The notes: generated by a model not told the origin, from the sequence alone. DNA of 64,000 nt from Rhizobium sp. BK251 (GCF_004345245.1 NZ_SLUQ01000005.1:372001-436000); one strand, 5' to 3'. Counted from the first letter of the stretch, positions 46,473 to 56,595 are shown. Numbers and translations are program-made.

Positions 46473-46939
46473 ACGCCGGTGGAGCCGAAGCCGCCGGCGC
46501 CCCGCGCGGTATCATCAGCTTCGGAAACTTCCACCACCCGCGCCTGCAGCGCGGGCGCTATCACCATCTGGGCGATGCGCATGCCGCGCGTGATCTCGAA
46601 GACATCTTCGCCGAGATTGATGAGCAGAACCTTGACCTCGCCCCGATAGTCGCTGTCGACCGTCCCGGGGGTGTTGAGACAGGTGATCCCATGCTTGAAG
46701 GCGAGACCGGAGCGGGGACGCACCTGGCCCTCGAAGCCTTCGGGTATCTCGAAGACGAAGCCGGTCGGCACAAGCGTCCGCTTGCCCGGAAAGATGGCCA
46801 GTGTCTCGCCGGCGGGGATCGCGGCGCGAAGGTCCATGCCGGCTGCGCCCTTGGTCTCGTAGGCGGGAAGATCGAGGCCGTCACCATGCGGCAGGCGGAC
46901 AAGGTTGACGGTCAGGCGGGTGTCTGTGTGAATGGTCAT
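46469..46939 (-). CDS. dut: dUTP diphosphatase
   Basis: Trimeric dUTPase, 156 residues; hydrolyses dUTP to dUMP and keeps uracil out of DNA. All five motifs are visible: [38 protein letters not shown] and the C-terminal [10 protein letters not shown]. Divergent from prfC by 89 bp; coupled to the GNAT gene downstream. Confidence 0.95.
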   Translation of the reverse strand: MTIHTDTRLTVNLVRLPHGDGLDLPAYETKGAAGMDLRAAIPAGETLAIFPGKRTLVPTGFVFEIPEGFEGQVRPRSGLAFKHGITCLNTPGTVDSDYRGEVKVLLINLGEDVFEITRGMRIAQMVIAPALQARVVEVSEADDTARGAGGFGSTGV

Positions 46940-47028
46940 GGCGCATTACTTTGCCGCGCATGGCTGCAGGTCAATTGCAAAATGCGGCCTGAGTCGCTAG
47001 ATACGCCGCAACTCACAGGATTCACACC

Positions 47029-48612
47029 ATGGCCGAAAGTCTCGCCGAGGCGGTCTCCCGCCGCCGCACATTCGCTATTATTGCCCATCCGGATGCGGGC
47101 AAGACCACGCTCACCGAAAAGCTGCTGCTTTTCGGCGGCGCGATCCAGCTCGCCGGCGAAGTGAAGGCGAAGAAGGATCGCATGCAGACGCGCTCCGACT
47201 GGATGAAGATCGAGCGCGAGCGCGGCATCTCGGTCGTGACGTCAGTCATGACCTTCGAATATGACGACAATGTCTTCAACATTCTCGATACGCCCGGCCA
47301 CGAGGACTTCGCCGACGATACCTATCGCACGCTGACGGCGGTGGATGCGGCCGTGATGGTCATCGACGCTGCAAAGGGCATCGAGCCGCGCACGCTGAAG
47401 CTCTTTGAAGTCTGCCGCATGCGCGACATCCCGATCATCACCTTCATCAACAAGATGGACCGCGAGAGCCGCGATCCCTTCGCGATCCTCGATGAGGTGG
47501 AAGAGAAGCTGGCGCTGGATACCGCGCCGATTACCTGGCCGATCGGCCGCTCCAAGACGTTCTGCGGCTCGTATCATCTGGCAAGCAGCACCGTCCGGGG
47601 CTCCGATACCGAGATCGAGGCAACACCGGTGAACGGCCCGCGCAGTGTCGCCGACCGGCTGCCGGAAAACGAACGCGAGGCCTTCGTTGACGAGACAGAG
47701 CTGGCGATCGAGGCATGCCGCCCGTTCGACCGGCAATCCTTCCTTGAAGGCCACATGACCCCGGTCTTCTTCGGCTCCGCGCTTCGCAACTTCGGCGTTC
47801 GCGACCTCATCAACGCGCTCGGCGAGTTCGCGCCGCCGCCGCGCGACCAGGTTGCCGATATCCGCACGGTTCATGCCGCCGAGGACAAGATGACGGCCTT
47901 CGTCTTCAAGATCCAGGCGAACATGGACCCAAACCACCGCGACCGCATCGCCTTCGCCCGTATCTGCTCCGGGAAGCTGGAGCGCGGCATGAAGGCAAGG
48001 CTGGCGCGCACCGGCAAGCAGCTGGGGCTGACGGCGCCACAATTCTTCTTCGCCTCGCAGCGCCAGCTTGCCGATACGGCCTATGCCGGCGACGTAGTGG
48101 GTATTCCCAACCACGGCACGCTGAGGATCGGAGATACGCTCACGGAGGGTGAATCCCTCGTCTTCCAGGGCGTTCCGAACTTCTCGCCGGAAATCCTCCG
48201 CCGCGTGCGCCTCGAGGACGCGATGAAGGCGAAGAAGCTCAAGGAAGCCTTGCAGCAGATGGCGGAAGAGGGCGTCGTCCAGCTCTTCTCGCCGGAAGAC
48301 GGCTCGCCCGCTATCGTCGGCGTCGTCGGCGCGCTGCAGCTCGACGTGCTGAAGGAGCGGCTGATGGCCGAATACGGCCTGCCGGTCTCCTTCGAAATGT
48401 CGCGCTTCTCGGTTTGCCGCTGGGTTTCGGCCGATCAGGCGGCTGACCTCGACAAGTTCCTGACGGTCAAGCGCGGCGATATTGCCCGCGATCTCGACGG
48501 CGATCCGGTGTTTCTCGCCCAGGACGCCTTCTCGCTGCGCTATGAGGCGGAACGCTATCCAGCGATCAAGATGGCGGCGATCAAGGAATATCACGCCGCA
48601 AAGGCTGCCTGA
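47029..48612 (+). CDS. prfC: Peptide chain release factor 3
   Basis: GTPase that removes RF1/RF2 from the ribosome after termination. The 527-residue protein has the G1 loop A-H-P-D-A-G-K-T-T-L-T, G2 G-I-S-V-V-T-S-V, G3 D-T-P-G-H-E-D-F, G4 N-K-M-D and later domains as in EF-G-like RF3. Full length; no neighbour in the same operon is evident. Confidence 0.95.
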   Translation: MAESLAEAVSRRRTFAIIAHPDAGKTTLTEKLLLFGGAIQLAGEVKAKKDRMQTRSDWMKIERERGISVVTSVMTFEYDDNVFNILDTPGHEDFADDTYRTLTAVDAAVMVIDAAKGIEPRTLKLFEVCRMRDIPIITFINKMDRESRDPFAILDEVEEKLALDTAPITWPIGRSKTFCGSYHLASSTVRGSDTEIEATPVNGPRSVADRLPENEREAFVDETELAIEACRPFDRQSFLEGHMTPVFFGSALRNFGVRDLINALGEFAPPPRDQVADIRTVHAAEDKMTAFVFKIQANMDPNHRDRIAFARICSGKLERGMKARLARTGKQLGLTAPQFFFASQRQLADTAYAGDVVGIPNHGTLRIGDTLTEGESLVFQGVPNFSPEILRRVRLEDAMKAKKLKEALQQMAEEGVVQLFSPEDGSPAIVGVVGALQLDVLKERLMAEYGLPVSFEMSRFSVCRWVSADQAADLDKFLTVKRGDIARDLDGDPVFLAQDAFSLRYEAERYPAIKMAAIKEYHAAKAA

Positions 48613-48772
48613 CCGAGCCTCCCTCTCGCACTATCGGGCAAGCGCCCCCGGTTTAGGGGCGGTATGCCCGCTCGCGGGTCGTAACCCGCTGCCTGCCGCA
48701 TGTTGCCTCTCCTGCCTTTGGCGCGGATACTTGCCGCGCCGCTGGAGGATAGGCGCGGCAGGAGGAGGGCCC

Positions 48773-49273
48773 ATGGACTTTGCAGTTCCGGACGCTGCCG
48801 GCATCATTCAGCTGGCATTGACGCCGGTGTTCCTGCTTGCGGGGACGGCGGCGTTTCTCAATGTCTTCGCGACTCGGCTCGCGCGGGTTTCCGATCGGGT
48901 GAACAGCCTGTTCGAGACGATGGCAGGCGTCGACAATCCCGATGCGGCGCGCATCCTCCACCTCTACTATCTGCGCAAGCGGACGCTCGCGCTGGAACTC
49001 GCAGTCGTGCTCGCCACATTCTCCGGCGTCTGCACCTGCCTTGCCACGCTCGGCTTGCTGACTGGAGCCATTCGGCACGCCTATCGCGATTTCCTGCTGG
49101 TTGGATTCTTCGGCATCGCCGTTGCATCCCTCATCGGTGCTCTCGGGGCCTTCCTCGTCGAGATGATCGTTGCCGGACGCAGCATGCTGCGCCAGATCGC
49201 TAACGATCGCGCCCACCTCGAGCGCCGGCATCACCGGACCTATCCCTCGTCTGCAGGCCCTGACGGGGGATAG
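48773..49273 (+). CDS. DUF2721 membrane protein
   Basis: A 166-residue membrane protein of the DUF2721 family: I-Q-L-A-L-T-P-V-F-L-L-A-G-T-A-A-F-L-N-V-F at residues 11-31, then R-L-A-R-V-S-D-R-V-N and two further helices (about 73-95 and 105-125). ATG at 48773 follows GGAGGAGGG closely; frames starting earlier are shadows of prfC. Function unknown. Confidence 0.8.
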   Translation: MDFAVPDAAGIIQLALTPVFLLAGTAAFLNVFATRLARVSDRVNSLFETMAGVDNPDAARILHLYYLRKRTLALELAVVLATFSGVCTCLATLGLLTGAIRHAYRDFLLVGFFGIAVASLIGALGAFLVEMIVAGRSMLRQIANDRAHLERRHHRTYPSSAGPDGG

Positions 49274-49285
49274 CGATGCATTCGG

Positions 49286-50662
49286 CTATTTTGCAGCGAG
49301 GTCTCGGAGGAAGTCTTCGCACCACCGGGATACGTCATGATCCAGAAGATGGTCCATCATCTGCTTCCAGCGCTCGCGGCGATCTTCCACCGGCATCGAA
49401 AGCGAGCGCGCCAGGGCATTCGCCGTCGACTCAACGTCATAGGGATTGACCAGGAGCGCACCCTTGAGCTCGCGGGCCGCGCCCGCGAAGCGGGAGAGGA
49501 CGAGGACGCCCGGATCCTCGGGATCCTGCGCTGCGACATATTCCTTCGCTACGAGATTCATGCCGTCACGCAGCGGCGTCACGAGCCCGACCTTCGCGAG
49601 ACGATAGAGCCCGGCGAGCACATGCCGGCCGATGGAGCGGTTGATATAGCGTATGGGCACCCAGTCGATTGCCCCGAGCGCACCGTTCACGCGACCGGCC
49701 TGCTCGGCTACCATCTTCTGCATGGCCTCGTATTCCGGCACTTCCGATCGCGACTTCGGCGTGATCTGCAGGTAGGTGACCTGCCCGGTCTGGCCCGGGT
49801 TGGCGAGGATGAATCGCTCGAATGCATCGATGCGCTGCGTGATCCCCTTGGAATAGTCGAGGCGATCGACGCCGATGATGAGCTGACGGCCCTCGATGCT
49901 CTTGCGAGCCTTTCGCACGGCGCTGTGGCGCTCGGCCGATCTGGCGAACTCGGCAAAGGCCGCCGTCTCGATGCCGATCGAATAGGCGCCTCCCTTGAAC
50001 ACGCGTCCCAGTGCGCTGAAGCGGCCGTCGCCGAGTTCGCCGCCGATACCCTCGCGGCGCAGGCAGCCGGCGAAGTTCTCGAGATCGTGGTCGGTCTGGA
50101 AACCGACGAGATCGTAGTGCGAGAGGCCACGCATGATCTCCTCATGGACCGGCATGGCGAAGAGCACGTCCGCCGGCGGCCAGGGAATGTGGAGGAAGAA
50201 GCCGATCCTGTTGCGGAGCCCCATCTGTCGCAGCTCCGCGGCAAGCGGGATGAGGTGATAATCGTGCACCCAGATCACGTCGTCGGGCTGGATGAGTGGT
50301 GCAAGACGATGCGCGAAGAAGCGATTGACGCGAAAATACCCCGCCATCTCCTTGCGGCCGTATTCGGCGAGATCCAGGCGATAGTGGCAGATCGGCCAGA
50401 GCACCCGGTTTGCGAAGCCGTGATAATACTCTTCGACATCCGTGTCGGTAAGGTCGGTCAGGGCGTAGGTGATGTTGCCCTGCTGCTGGAGGTTCAGCGG
50501 CTCCGGCTCCCGTTCGCCGCTCGACTTGCCCGACCAGCCCATCCAGATGCCGCCGCGCTCCTCAAGTGCCGCCTTCAGCGCCACGGCCAGGCCTCCAGCC
50601 GGAACGATGCCACCCTTTTCAGGCGCGGGCACCCGGTTCGAAACAACGACAAGACGGCTCAT
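49286..50662 (-). CDS. otsA: Trehalose-6-phosphate synthase
   Basis: GT20 glucosyltransferase, 458 residues, that makes trehalose 6-phosphate from UDP-glucose and glucose 6-phosphate. Family strings: N-R-V-P near the start, G-G-L-A-V-A-L, W-V-H-D-Y-H-L, G-F-F-L-H-I-P-W-P, G-V-D-R-L-D-Y-S-K-G-I and the late R-D-G-M-N-L-V-A-K-E-Y. Lies 42 bp after otsB in the same direction with GAAAGGAA before its ATG; the pair gives trehalose for osmotic and desiccation tolerance. Confidence 0.95.
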   Translation of the reverse strand: MSRLVVVSNRVPAPEKGGIVPAGGLAVALKAALEERGGIWMGWSGKSSGEREPEPLNLQQQGNITYALTDLTDTDVEEYYHGFANRVLWPICHYRLDLAEYGRKEMAGYFRVNRFFAHRLAPLIQPDDVIWVHDYHLIPLAAELRQMGLRNRIGFFLHIPWPPADVLFAMPVHEEIMRGLSHYDLVGFQTDHDLENFAGCLRREGIGGELGDGRFSALGRVFKGGAYSIGIETAAFAEFARSAERHSAVRKARKSIEGRQLIIGVDRLDYSKGITQRIDAFERFILANPGQTGQVTYLQITPKSRSEVPEYEAMQKMVAEQAGRVNGALGAIDWVPIRYINRSIGRHVLAGLYRLAKVGLVTPLRDGMNLVAKEYVAAQDPEDPGVLVLSRFAGAARELKGALLVNPYDVESTANALARSLSMPVEDRRERWKQMMDHLLDHDVSRWCEDFLRDLAAK

Positions 50663-50704
50663 CGGGCTTTCCTTTCATGTAAAACGCGCAGGTGCTGAAA
50701 ATCG

Positions 50705-51502
50705 CTATGTGCTCAATCTCCTGATCATCTCCCGCAGGGCCGCCGCCGAGGGCAGCGATGCCTGTGCCTGGGTGTCGGCGCCTGGTGGCCCAATGCGCAG
50801 CGACTGGCCGCCTGCGGCATTCGCCACCCGGAACATCGCCTCGTCGGTGATGTCGTCGCCAATCGCGATCGGGCGCCGCCCGCTGAAGAGTGCCGTGGCG
50901 AGGAACGCCTCGACGGCTTGACCCTTATCGGCCGAAGCCGGGCGGATCTCGACCACCATCTTGCCGTGCTGCAAGGTCCACGCCGGGCCGACGGCGTCGA
51001 GGTGACGTTGCATGAGGCGCTCCACCGCGGTCCTCCGGTCCGGTGCGAGCCGATAGTGCGCGGCAACGGCCGCTCCCTTGTCCTCGATGATGACGCCCGG
51101 CCATCCGGCCGTCTCGTGAATGAGGGCTTCCTTAGCCGCCGACAGGGCCGGTGTGATCTCTGCACGGTGGACATCGCCATCGGGACCGCGCCATTCGGCG
51201 CCGTGGAGACCGGCCACCGGAAACCGGAACGGCGAAAACAGTGTATCGGCATAGGTGATCGAGCGCCCGGTCACGAGAGAGAGCGCCCCGCCGAGCCGGC
51301 TGGCGAGACTGTGAAGGGCAGGCGGGAGGGAAGGCGGCACGACAACCGCGTCCGGAGTTTCGGCAAGGTCGATCAGTGTGCCGTCGATATCGAGGAAAAG
51401 CGCCCAGTCCTGTGGATGCGATGATAGCGTGGCAAGCGTGGAATCCTGCCGGTGCGCCTGTGCCTGCGCCTCGGCGTCCTGGGGCTGTTCTTCATGCGAC
51501 AT
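50705..51502 (-). CDS. otsB: Trehalose-6-phosphate phosphatase
   Basis: HAD-superfamily phosphatase, 265 residues, removing phosphate from trehalose 6-phosphate. The nucleophile motif is F-L-D-I-D-G-T-L (Asp38, Asp40), with L-V-T-G-R-S, G-L-H-G-A-E and the final metal-binding G-D-D-I-T-D-E-A. The ATG at 51502 gives a usual length; no strong ribosome site is seen, and a TTG at 51544 is possible. Upstream partner of otsA. Confidence 0.92.
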   Translation of the reverse strand: MSHEEQPQDAEAQAQAHRQDSTLATLSSHPQDWALFLDIDGTLIDLAETPDAVVVPPSLPPALHSLASRLGGALSLVTGRSITYADTLFSPFRFPVAGLHGAEWRGPDGDVHRAEITPALSAAKEALIHETAGWPGVIIEDKGAAVAAHYRLAPDRRTAVERLMQRHLDAVGPAWTLQHGKMVVEIRPASADKGQAVEAFLATALFSGRRPIAIGDDITDEAMFRVANAAGGQSLRIGPPGADTQAQASLPSAAALREMIRRLST

Positions 51503-51756
51503 GAGGGAATATCTATGGCGATGACGCGCTGCGGCAACCCGCAAAGGGGAAGGCGACGGCCCGAGGCAAGCGCTGCGTTCACGAAAGAGCAGCCCGCCAT
51601 GCTGAAATTTGATCGAAAATCCGAACGCAAATCTGTCATTTTGCAGGGCGGCCCGGCACAGATTAAGGATTCATTAGCCATCCCGCTCAACAATTGAAAT
51701 TCGCGTTTCAGCATATCCCGGCGGGCTTATGGGGCCGGGAACCGGAGTTGGAAAAG

Positions 51757-52578
51757 ATGTGTCGCTGGGCAGCCTATCGTGGAGAGCCTCTCTATCTCGA
51801 GGAGCTGGTGTCTTCGCCTGCGCATTCGTTGATCGAGCAATCCCACTGCGCGACGCGCGCCAAGACGGCGACGAACGGTGACGGTTTCGGCATCGCCTGG
51901 TATGGCGACCACCCCGAGCCAGGGCGCTACCGCGATATTCTTCCGGCCTGGTCGGACTGCAATCTGAAAAGCATCGCGCGCCAGATCCGCTCACCGCTGT
52001 TTCTGGCTCACGTACGCGCAGCAACGGGCGGCGGCACGCGTCGCGACAACTGCCATCCCTTCGTGCACGACAACTGGTGCTTCATGCACAACGGACAGAT
52101 CGCCGATTTCGACAAGCTTCGCCGGCCGATGGAGGCGATGCTCGACGACGATCTTTTCCACGCACGCGCCGGCACGACGGATTCCGAACTGCTCTTCCTG
52201 CTTGCGCTGCAATTCGGCCTCGCCGTCAGCCCGCTCGCGGCCATTGCCGACACGATCGGCTTCGTTGAGGCTCTCGCGGAGAACCTGACCGGATCGACGC
52301 TTGTCCGCTTTACCGCCGCCTTTTCGAACGGCAGGTCACTCTATGCCGTCCGATATGCCACGGACCGCAAGGCGCCCACGCTTTATGCTTCGCCGATCGG
52401 TGAGCATGGCGGCTATTGTCTGGTTTCGGAGCCGCTTAACGACGATATCGATGCCTGGGCCGAAATTCCGGACGGCAGCGCCGTGACGATCAGCGAAACG
52501 GGACTGGACGTAACGGCATTTCAGCCGCAGCGTGAGGCCGTCGATTCCCCGCTGCTGATGCCGCTCATGGCGAACTGA
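51757..52578 (+). CDS. Class II glutamine amidotransferase-like protein
   Basis: A 273-residue Ntn-type glutamine amidotransferase of the YafJ/EgtC kind: M-C-R-W-A-A-Y-R-G-E puts the catalytic cysteine at position 2, exposed after Met removal. It has N-G-D-G-F-G-I-A-W-Y, L-A-H-V-R-A-A-T-G-G, N-C-H-P-F and F-M-H-N-G-Q-I, which complete the glutaminase site. No synthase domain is fused. The exact start is fixed by Cys2; an upstream frame to 51694 would bury it. Partner or acceptor unknown. It overlaps coaBC tail to tail by 14 bp. Confidence 0.85.
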   Translation: MCRWAAYRGEPLYLEELVSSPAHSLIEQSHCATRAKTATNGDGFGIAWYGDHPEPGRYRDILPAWSDCNLKSIARQIRSPLFLAHVRAATGGGTRRDNCHPFVHDNWCFMHNGQIADFDKLRRPMEAMLDDDLFHARAGTTDSELLFLLALQFGLAVSPLAAIADTIGFVEALAENLTGSTLVRFTAAFSNGRSLYAVRYATDRKAPTLYASPIGEHGGYCLVSEPLNDDIDAWAEIPDGSAVTISETGLDVTAFQPQREAVDSPLLMPLMAN

Positions 52579-53782
52579 ATCTATCTGCGATCAGCGCGGC
52601 GAGCCGTACCGCGACCTCTTCCTTGGCGAGGTCGGGCCACTGTTCCGTGCCCTCGTGGCTGATGACCTTCACGCTGTTGCGTGCGCCACCCATGATGCCG
52701 GTTTCCGCAGAGACGTCGTTGGCGACGATGATATCGGCGCCTTTCCGCTCCAGCTTCAGCTTGGCATTCGCCTCCACGTCCTGGGTCTCGGCGGCAAAGC
52801 CGACGACCAGCTTCGGTCGCAGGCTGTGGTGGCCGACGGTCTTCAGGATGTCCGGGTTTTCGGTGAGCGCCAGCGTCGGGATCGATTCCCCCGGATGCTT
52901 CTTGATCTTCTGGTCTGCGGCGGAGGCGACGCGCCAGTCGGCGACTGCTGCGACCATCACGGCAATGTCGCAGGGAAGGGCGGCAAGCACCGCATCGCGC
53001 ATCTCCTCGGCCCGCTCCACATGGACGACCGCGACGCCGGGCGGATCGGGGATAGAGACCGGGCCGCTCACGAGCGTGACCTCCGCCCCAAGCGTCGAGA
53101 GTGCTGCGGCGATCGCGTGCCCCTGGCGTCCGGAAGAGCGGTTGGCAATGTAGCGCACCGGGTCGATCGGCTCATGTGTCGGCCCGGAGGTGACGACAGC
53201 CTTGCGGCCGAGAAGCGGCTTGAGGCCTGAATCGAGCACAGCTTCGGCAGCAGCGACGATATCGAGCGGCTCCGCCATGCGGCCAAGGCCGGCTTCGCCG
53301 CTCTCCGCCATCTCGCCCGCCATCGGGCCGACGAAACGGATACCGTCCTTGCGCAGGGTTTCGACATTCCGCCGCGTCGCCGGATGCGCCCACATCTTCG
53401 GGTTCATGGCCGGCGCGACGAGCACCGGTCGGTCCGTCGCTAGGAGCGCGGTCGAAGCGAGGTCGTCGGCAAGCCCGTTTGCCATCTTGGCAAGAAGGTC
53501 GGCGGTCGCCGGCGCGATCAGGACGAGGTCGCAGTCGCGCGCCAGGCGGATATGCCCGACATCCTGCTCGTCCTCGCGGGAGAAAAGGTCGGTGAAAACG
53601 TGATCGGCGGCAACGGCGCCGACGGCGAGCGGCGTTATGAATTGCTGCGCACCTGCGGTCATGATCGGGCGCACCGAAGCCCCGCGCTCGCGCAGCCGCC
53701 GGATGAGATCGAGGCTCTTATAGGCCGCGATACCGCCGGAGATGATAAGCAGGATGCGCTTTCCCGAAAGGACCATTGCCAA
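52565..53782 (-). CDS. coaBC: Bifunctional CoaBC (PPC synthetase/decarboxylase)
   Basis: Two steps of coenzyme A synthesis in one 405-residue protein. The FMN-dependent decarboxylase CoaC half (1-185) has G-G-I-A-A-Y-K and P-A-M-N-P-K-M-W; the CTP-dependent synthetase CoaB half (190-405) has T-S-G-P-T-H-E-P-I-D-P-V-R-Y-I-A-N-R-S-S-G and the late A-D-I-I-V-A-N-D-V. Intact. Confidence 0.95.
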   Translation of the reverse strand: MAMVLSGKRILLIISGGIAAYKSLDLIRRLRERGASVRPIMTAGAQQFITPLAVGAVAADHVFTDLFSREDEQDVGHIRLARDCDLVLIAPATADLLAKMANGLADDLASTALLATDRPVLVAPAMNPKMWAHPATRRNVETLRKDGIRFVGPMAGEMAESGEAGLGRMAEPLDIVAAAEAVLDSGLKPLLGRKAVVTSGPTHEPIDPVRYIANRSSGRQGHAIAAALSTLGAEVTLVSGPVSIPDPPGVAVVHVERAEEMRDAVLAALPCDIAVMVAAVADWRVASAADQKIKKHPGESIPTLALTENPDILKTVGHHSLRPKLVVGFAAETQDVEANAKLKLERKGADIIVANDVSAETGIMGGARNSVKVISHEGTEQWPDLAKEEVAVRLAALIADRFSSP

Positions 53783-53856
53783 AACCCGTCGCCTGATGGA
53801 GCTGCACTGAACGTAAGCCTTTGGCGGATAACATGCAATCGGCCCGGGCGCCGGAC

Positions 53857-53910
53857 AAAAAGAAAGGCCGCGACAGAAAGCTTTGCCACAGCCTTTCGTG
53901 CGTTGTCGCG
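53857..53910 (-). terminator. Probable terminator of the SDR gene
   Basis: Outer 7 bp arms (53869-53875 and 53904-53910) plus a 5 bp inner pair GAAAG/CTTTC form a hairpin ten bases past the SDR stop. On the minus strand it is followed by CTTTCTTTTTG. Confidence 0.55.
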
Positions 53911-53920
53911 ACCGAAGGGG

Positions 53921-54670
53921 TCAGAGATTGCTCATGCCGCCATCGATCACAAGTTCGCTGCCGACCGTATAGGCCGACTCGTCCGAGGCGAGGAAGACGA
54001 CGGCCTTCGATACCTCGCTCGGGTCTCCAAAACGGCCGACCGGAATCTGGCTTTGTATCTGGGCGGCCATGGCCTTGGCATCGGCTTCGGCGAGGCCGAG
54101 CTTGTCGTAGAGAGGGGTCGTGATCGGGCCGGGGCTGACGGCGTTGACGCGGATGCCGCGACCGATCAACTCGCCGGAGAGCGTCTTTGCGAGCGTCAGG
54201 AGCGCGCCCTTCGTCAGCGCATAGACGCTGGAATTCGGCATGCCGATATGGGCGTTGATCGAGGTGTTGAGCACGATTGAGGCCTTGTTGGAGAAGACAG
54301 GCAGCAGCGCCTGGATCAGGAAGAACGGGCCTTTGACGTTGATTGCGAGCGACCTGTCAAAGGCGGCTTCGCTCCAGCCTTCGAGGGGTCCGAATTCGGC
54401 GACGCCTGCATTGATGAAGAGAATGTCGAGCTTGCCGAACACTTCCTTCACGGTATCGGCTACGGCCTTCTGGCCGGCGGCGTTGCCCGCATCGGCCTGA
54501 ACGACGATGGCCTTGTCGCCCAGTTCGGTGCGGGCGGCCGTGATGCTTGCGAGGCTGCTTCCCGTGACGATGACGCGAGCGCCTTCCGCGATGAATTGAC
54601 GGGCGGTATCGAGGCCGATGCCGCTGGTGCCACCGGTGATGAGTGCTGTCTTGTTTTCAAGGCGTGACAT
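53921..54670 (-). CDS. SDR-family oxidoreductase
   Basis: Classical short-chain dehydrogenase, 249 residues: T-G-G-T-S-G-I-G at 12-19 binds NAD(P), I-N-A-G-V-A is the NNAG-type motif, a serine in the I-V-L-N-T-S strand and Y-A-L-T-K give the Ser-Tyr-Lys triad, and P-G-P-I-T-T-P follows. Substrate unknown. It is the second of two adjacent SDR genes; the pair is divergent from a LysR gene. Confidence 0.88.
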   Translation of the reverse strand: MSRLENKTALITGGTSGIGLDTARQFIAEGARVIVTGSSLASITAARTELGDKAIVVQADAGNAAGQKAVADTVKEVFGKLDILFINAGVAEFGPLEGWSEAAFDRSLAINVKGPFFLIQALLPVFSNKASIVLNTSINAHIGMPNSSVYALTKGALLTLAKTLSGELIGRGIRVNAVSPGPITTPLYDKLGLAEADAKAMAAQIQSQIPVGRFGDPSEVSKAVVFLASDESAYTVGSELVIDGGMSNL

Positions 54671-54804
54671 GATGGTTATCCGTTTCGATCAGTTCGTTTG
54701 GGCTTTGCCCGTTAAGTGGATAATGGTGCATGTTGGCTTACGCGATAATCCGCAGAACTGAGAGAGGATTTTCAATCAGGGGCGGATAATCGCGCCGTGC
54801 GCCC

Positions 54805-55569
54805 TCAGGTGCGGGTGATCGATGCGCCGCCATCGACGAGCGATGCCGTGCCGGTCACGAAGCTCGCGTCATCGGAGGCGAGGTAGACTACCGAGCGTGC
54901 GAGCTCTTCAGGGGCTGCGACGCGCTTCAGCGCATGCAGGTTGGTGATGAAGCTCTGCTTGTCGGAGGTGTCGTTCATCTCGCGATACATGTCGGTGTCG
55001 ACGGCGCCGGGCAGGATCGCGTTGACGCGGACATTCTGTTGGCCGAATTCGGCGGCAAGCGCCTGGGTGAGGCCGATGAGGCCCGACTTGCTGGCTGCGT
55101 AAGCGGCAACGCCGGGGAACGCGAAGCTGAACCCGACGAAGGTCGAGGTGAAGATCACCGAACCGCCGCCGCGCTTCACCATCTCGCCGATCTGGTGCTT
55201 GGCAGCCAGGAACGAGGCAGTCAGATTGATCGTCAGCGCCTCGGCAAAGCCGGCCTCCGAAACCCCAGTTGTGGGTCCGGCCTCGCCGAGGATGCCGGCA
55301 TTGTTGAACGCAATGTCGAGGCCACCGAACTGCTCCACCGCGAGTGCGACCAGGGCCCGGTGATAGTCTTCCGAGCGGACGTCGCCGGCAAGGGCGACGG
55401 CCTGCCCGCCGGCAGCGGCGATCTCCGCAACTAGGCTCTCGAGCTCGGCCTTGCGGCGTGCGCCGACCACCACCTTGGCGCCTTCGACTGCGAAGAGTTT
55501 TGCGGTGGCGCGGCCGATGCCGGAGCTGGCGCCGGTGACGATTGCGACTTTTCCATTCAGACGTGACAT
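54805..55569 (-). CDS. SDR-family oxidoreductase
   Basis: Classical short-chain dehydrogenase, 254 residues, with T-G-A-S-S-G-I-G (12-19), F-N-N-A-G-I-L-G, Y-A-A-S-K and P-G-A-V-D-T-D. It lies 126 bp from the divergent LysR gene and 134 bp upstream of the other SDR. The two SDRs differ along most of their length, so they are old paralogues, not a fresh duplication. Substrate unknown; LysR control is likely by context. Confidence 0.88.
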   Translation of the reverse strand: MSRLNGKVAIVTGASSGIGRATAKLFAVEGAKVVVGARRKAELESLVAEIAAAGGQAVALAGDVRSEDYHRALVALAVEQFGGLDIAFNNAGILGEAGPTTGVSEAGFAEALTINLTASFLAAKHQIGEMVKRGGGSVIFTSTFVGFSFAFPGVAAYAASKSGLIGLTQALAAEFGQQNVRVNAILPGAVDTDMYREMNDTSDKQSFITNLHALKRVAAPEELARSVVYLASDDASFVTGTASLVDGGASITRT

Positions 55570-55695
55570 GTTTCGATCTCCTGTGTGCGGGGAGCGTTCG
55601 TTTCGCTTGCCCCTTCCGTTGAATGGAGAATGGCGTCTTTTCCTCGTTCGGATTAGTCTCCGAATGGGGGAACTCGAATTCGGGAATGCCGAACG

Positions 55696-56595
55696 ATGAT
55701 AAAGATCGAAGGAATAGTGGCCTTCGTGGCCGTTGCCGAAGCTGGTTCGATAAGCGAAGCGGCGCGACGCCTGCGTATCTCCAAGTCCGTTGTCAGCGAA
55801 AGGCTGGCGGAACTGGAAAAGTCACTGGGCGGGATGCTGCTGCATCGCACGACGCGTAAGTTGACGCTGACGGAAGATGGAACGGCCTTCCTGGAGCGCG
55901 CCACGCGGATCGTCCATGAAGTGGAGGAAGCAAGTGCCGACATGGCCGAACGGCGCGGGGCACTAGCCGGCCCGCTTCGCATCGCTGCGCCGGTCACGTT
56001 CGGTCGCCTGCATCTCGGCCCGGCGCTTTATCCCTTCCTCGCCGCCCATCCTGATATCGAGCTCACGCTCGACCTCGACGACAGGCGCGTGGATGCCGCC
56101 GCCGATGGCTATGACGCGGTCGTCCGGCACGGAACGATCGCCGATTCCCGCCTTGTTGCCTGGAAGCTCGCGCCCAGCCGTCGCCTCCTCGTGGCCTCGC
56201 CGGATCATCTTGCGCGCAGCGGCACGCCCACATCGCTCGCCGAGCTCGATGGTCACCGCGGCATCTTCTACACCAACCGGGGGAACGCCGACTGGCGTTT
56301 CGAGGGGCCGGAAGGCGCAGTCGTCATCCGCGCGCGCCTTGCGCTACGCATGAACAATGGCGACATGATCCATGATGCCGCCATTGCCGGTCTTGGGATT
56401 GCTCTGCTTCCCGCTTTCATCGCCGGTCCCGCAGTGCAGGCGGGATCGCTGGTGGAGATCAATGTCGGATACCTGCCGCAGCCGGAATTCATCTATGTTG
56501 CCCACCCGGAAGGCCGGAAGCCTTCCACAAAGCTGCGTGCCATGGCCGATCACCTGAAGAAAGCATTCGGCGATCCGCCCTATTGGGATCCGTGA
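55696..56595 (+). CDS. LysR-family transcription regulator
   Basis: A 299-residue LTTR: N-terminal winged helix (residues 1-60; F-V-A-V-A-E-A-G-S-I-S-E-A-A-R-R-L-R-I-S in outline) and a substrate-binding domain (about 90-290) of the CrgA/YafC-like kind. Position opposite the two SDR genes makes them its likely targets, together with its own promoter in the 126 bp gap. Confidence 0.9.
   Translation: MIKIEGIVAFVAVAEAGSISEAARRLRISKSVVSERLAELEKSLGGMLLHRTTRKLTLTEDGTAFLERATRIVHEVEEASADMAERRGALAGPLRIAAPVTFGRLHLGPALYPFLAAHPDIELTLDLDDRRVDAAADGYDAVVRHGTIADSRLVAWKLAPSRRLLVASPDHLARSGTPTSLAELDGHRGIFYTNRGNADWRFEGPEGAVVIRARLALRMNNGDMIHDAAIAGLGIALLPAFIAGPAVQAGSLVEINVGYLPQPEFIYVAHPEGRKPSTKLRAMADHLKKAFGDPPYWDP

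Noticed and set aside
53921..55569. Recent tandem duplication of the two SDR genes
   Set aside because: They share only the common SDR motifs and differ elsewhere, so they are not a fresh duplicate.
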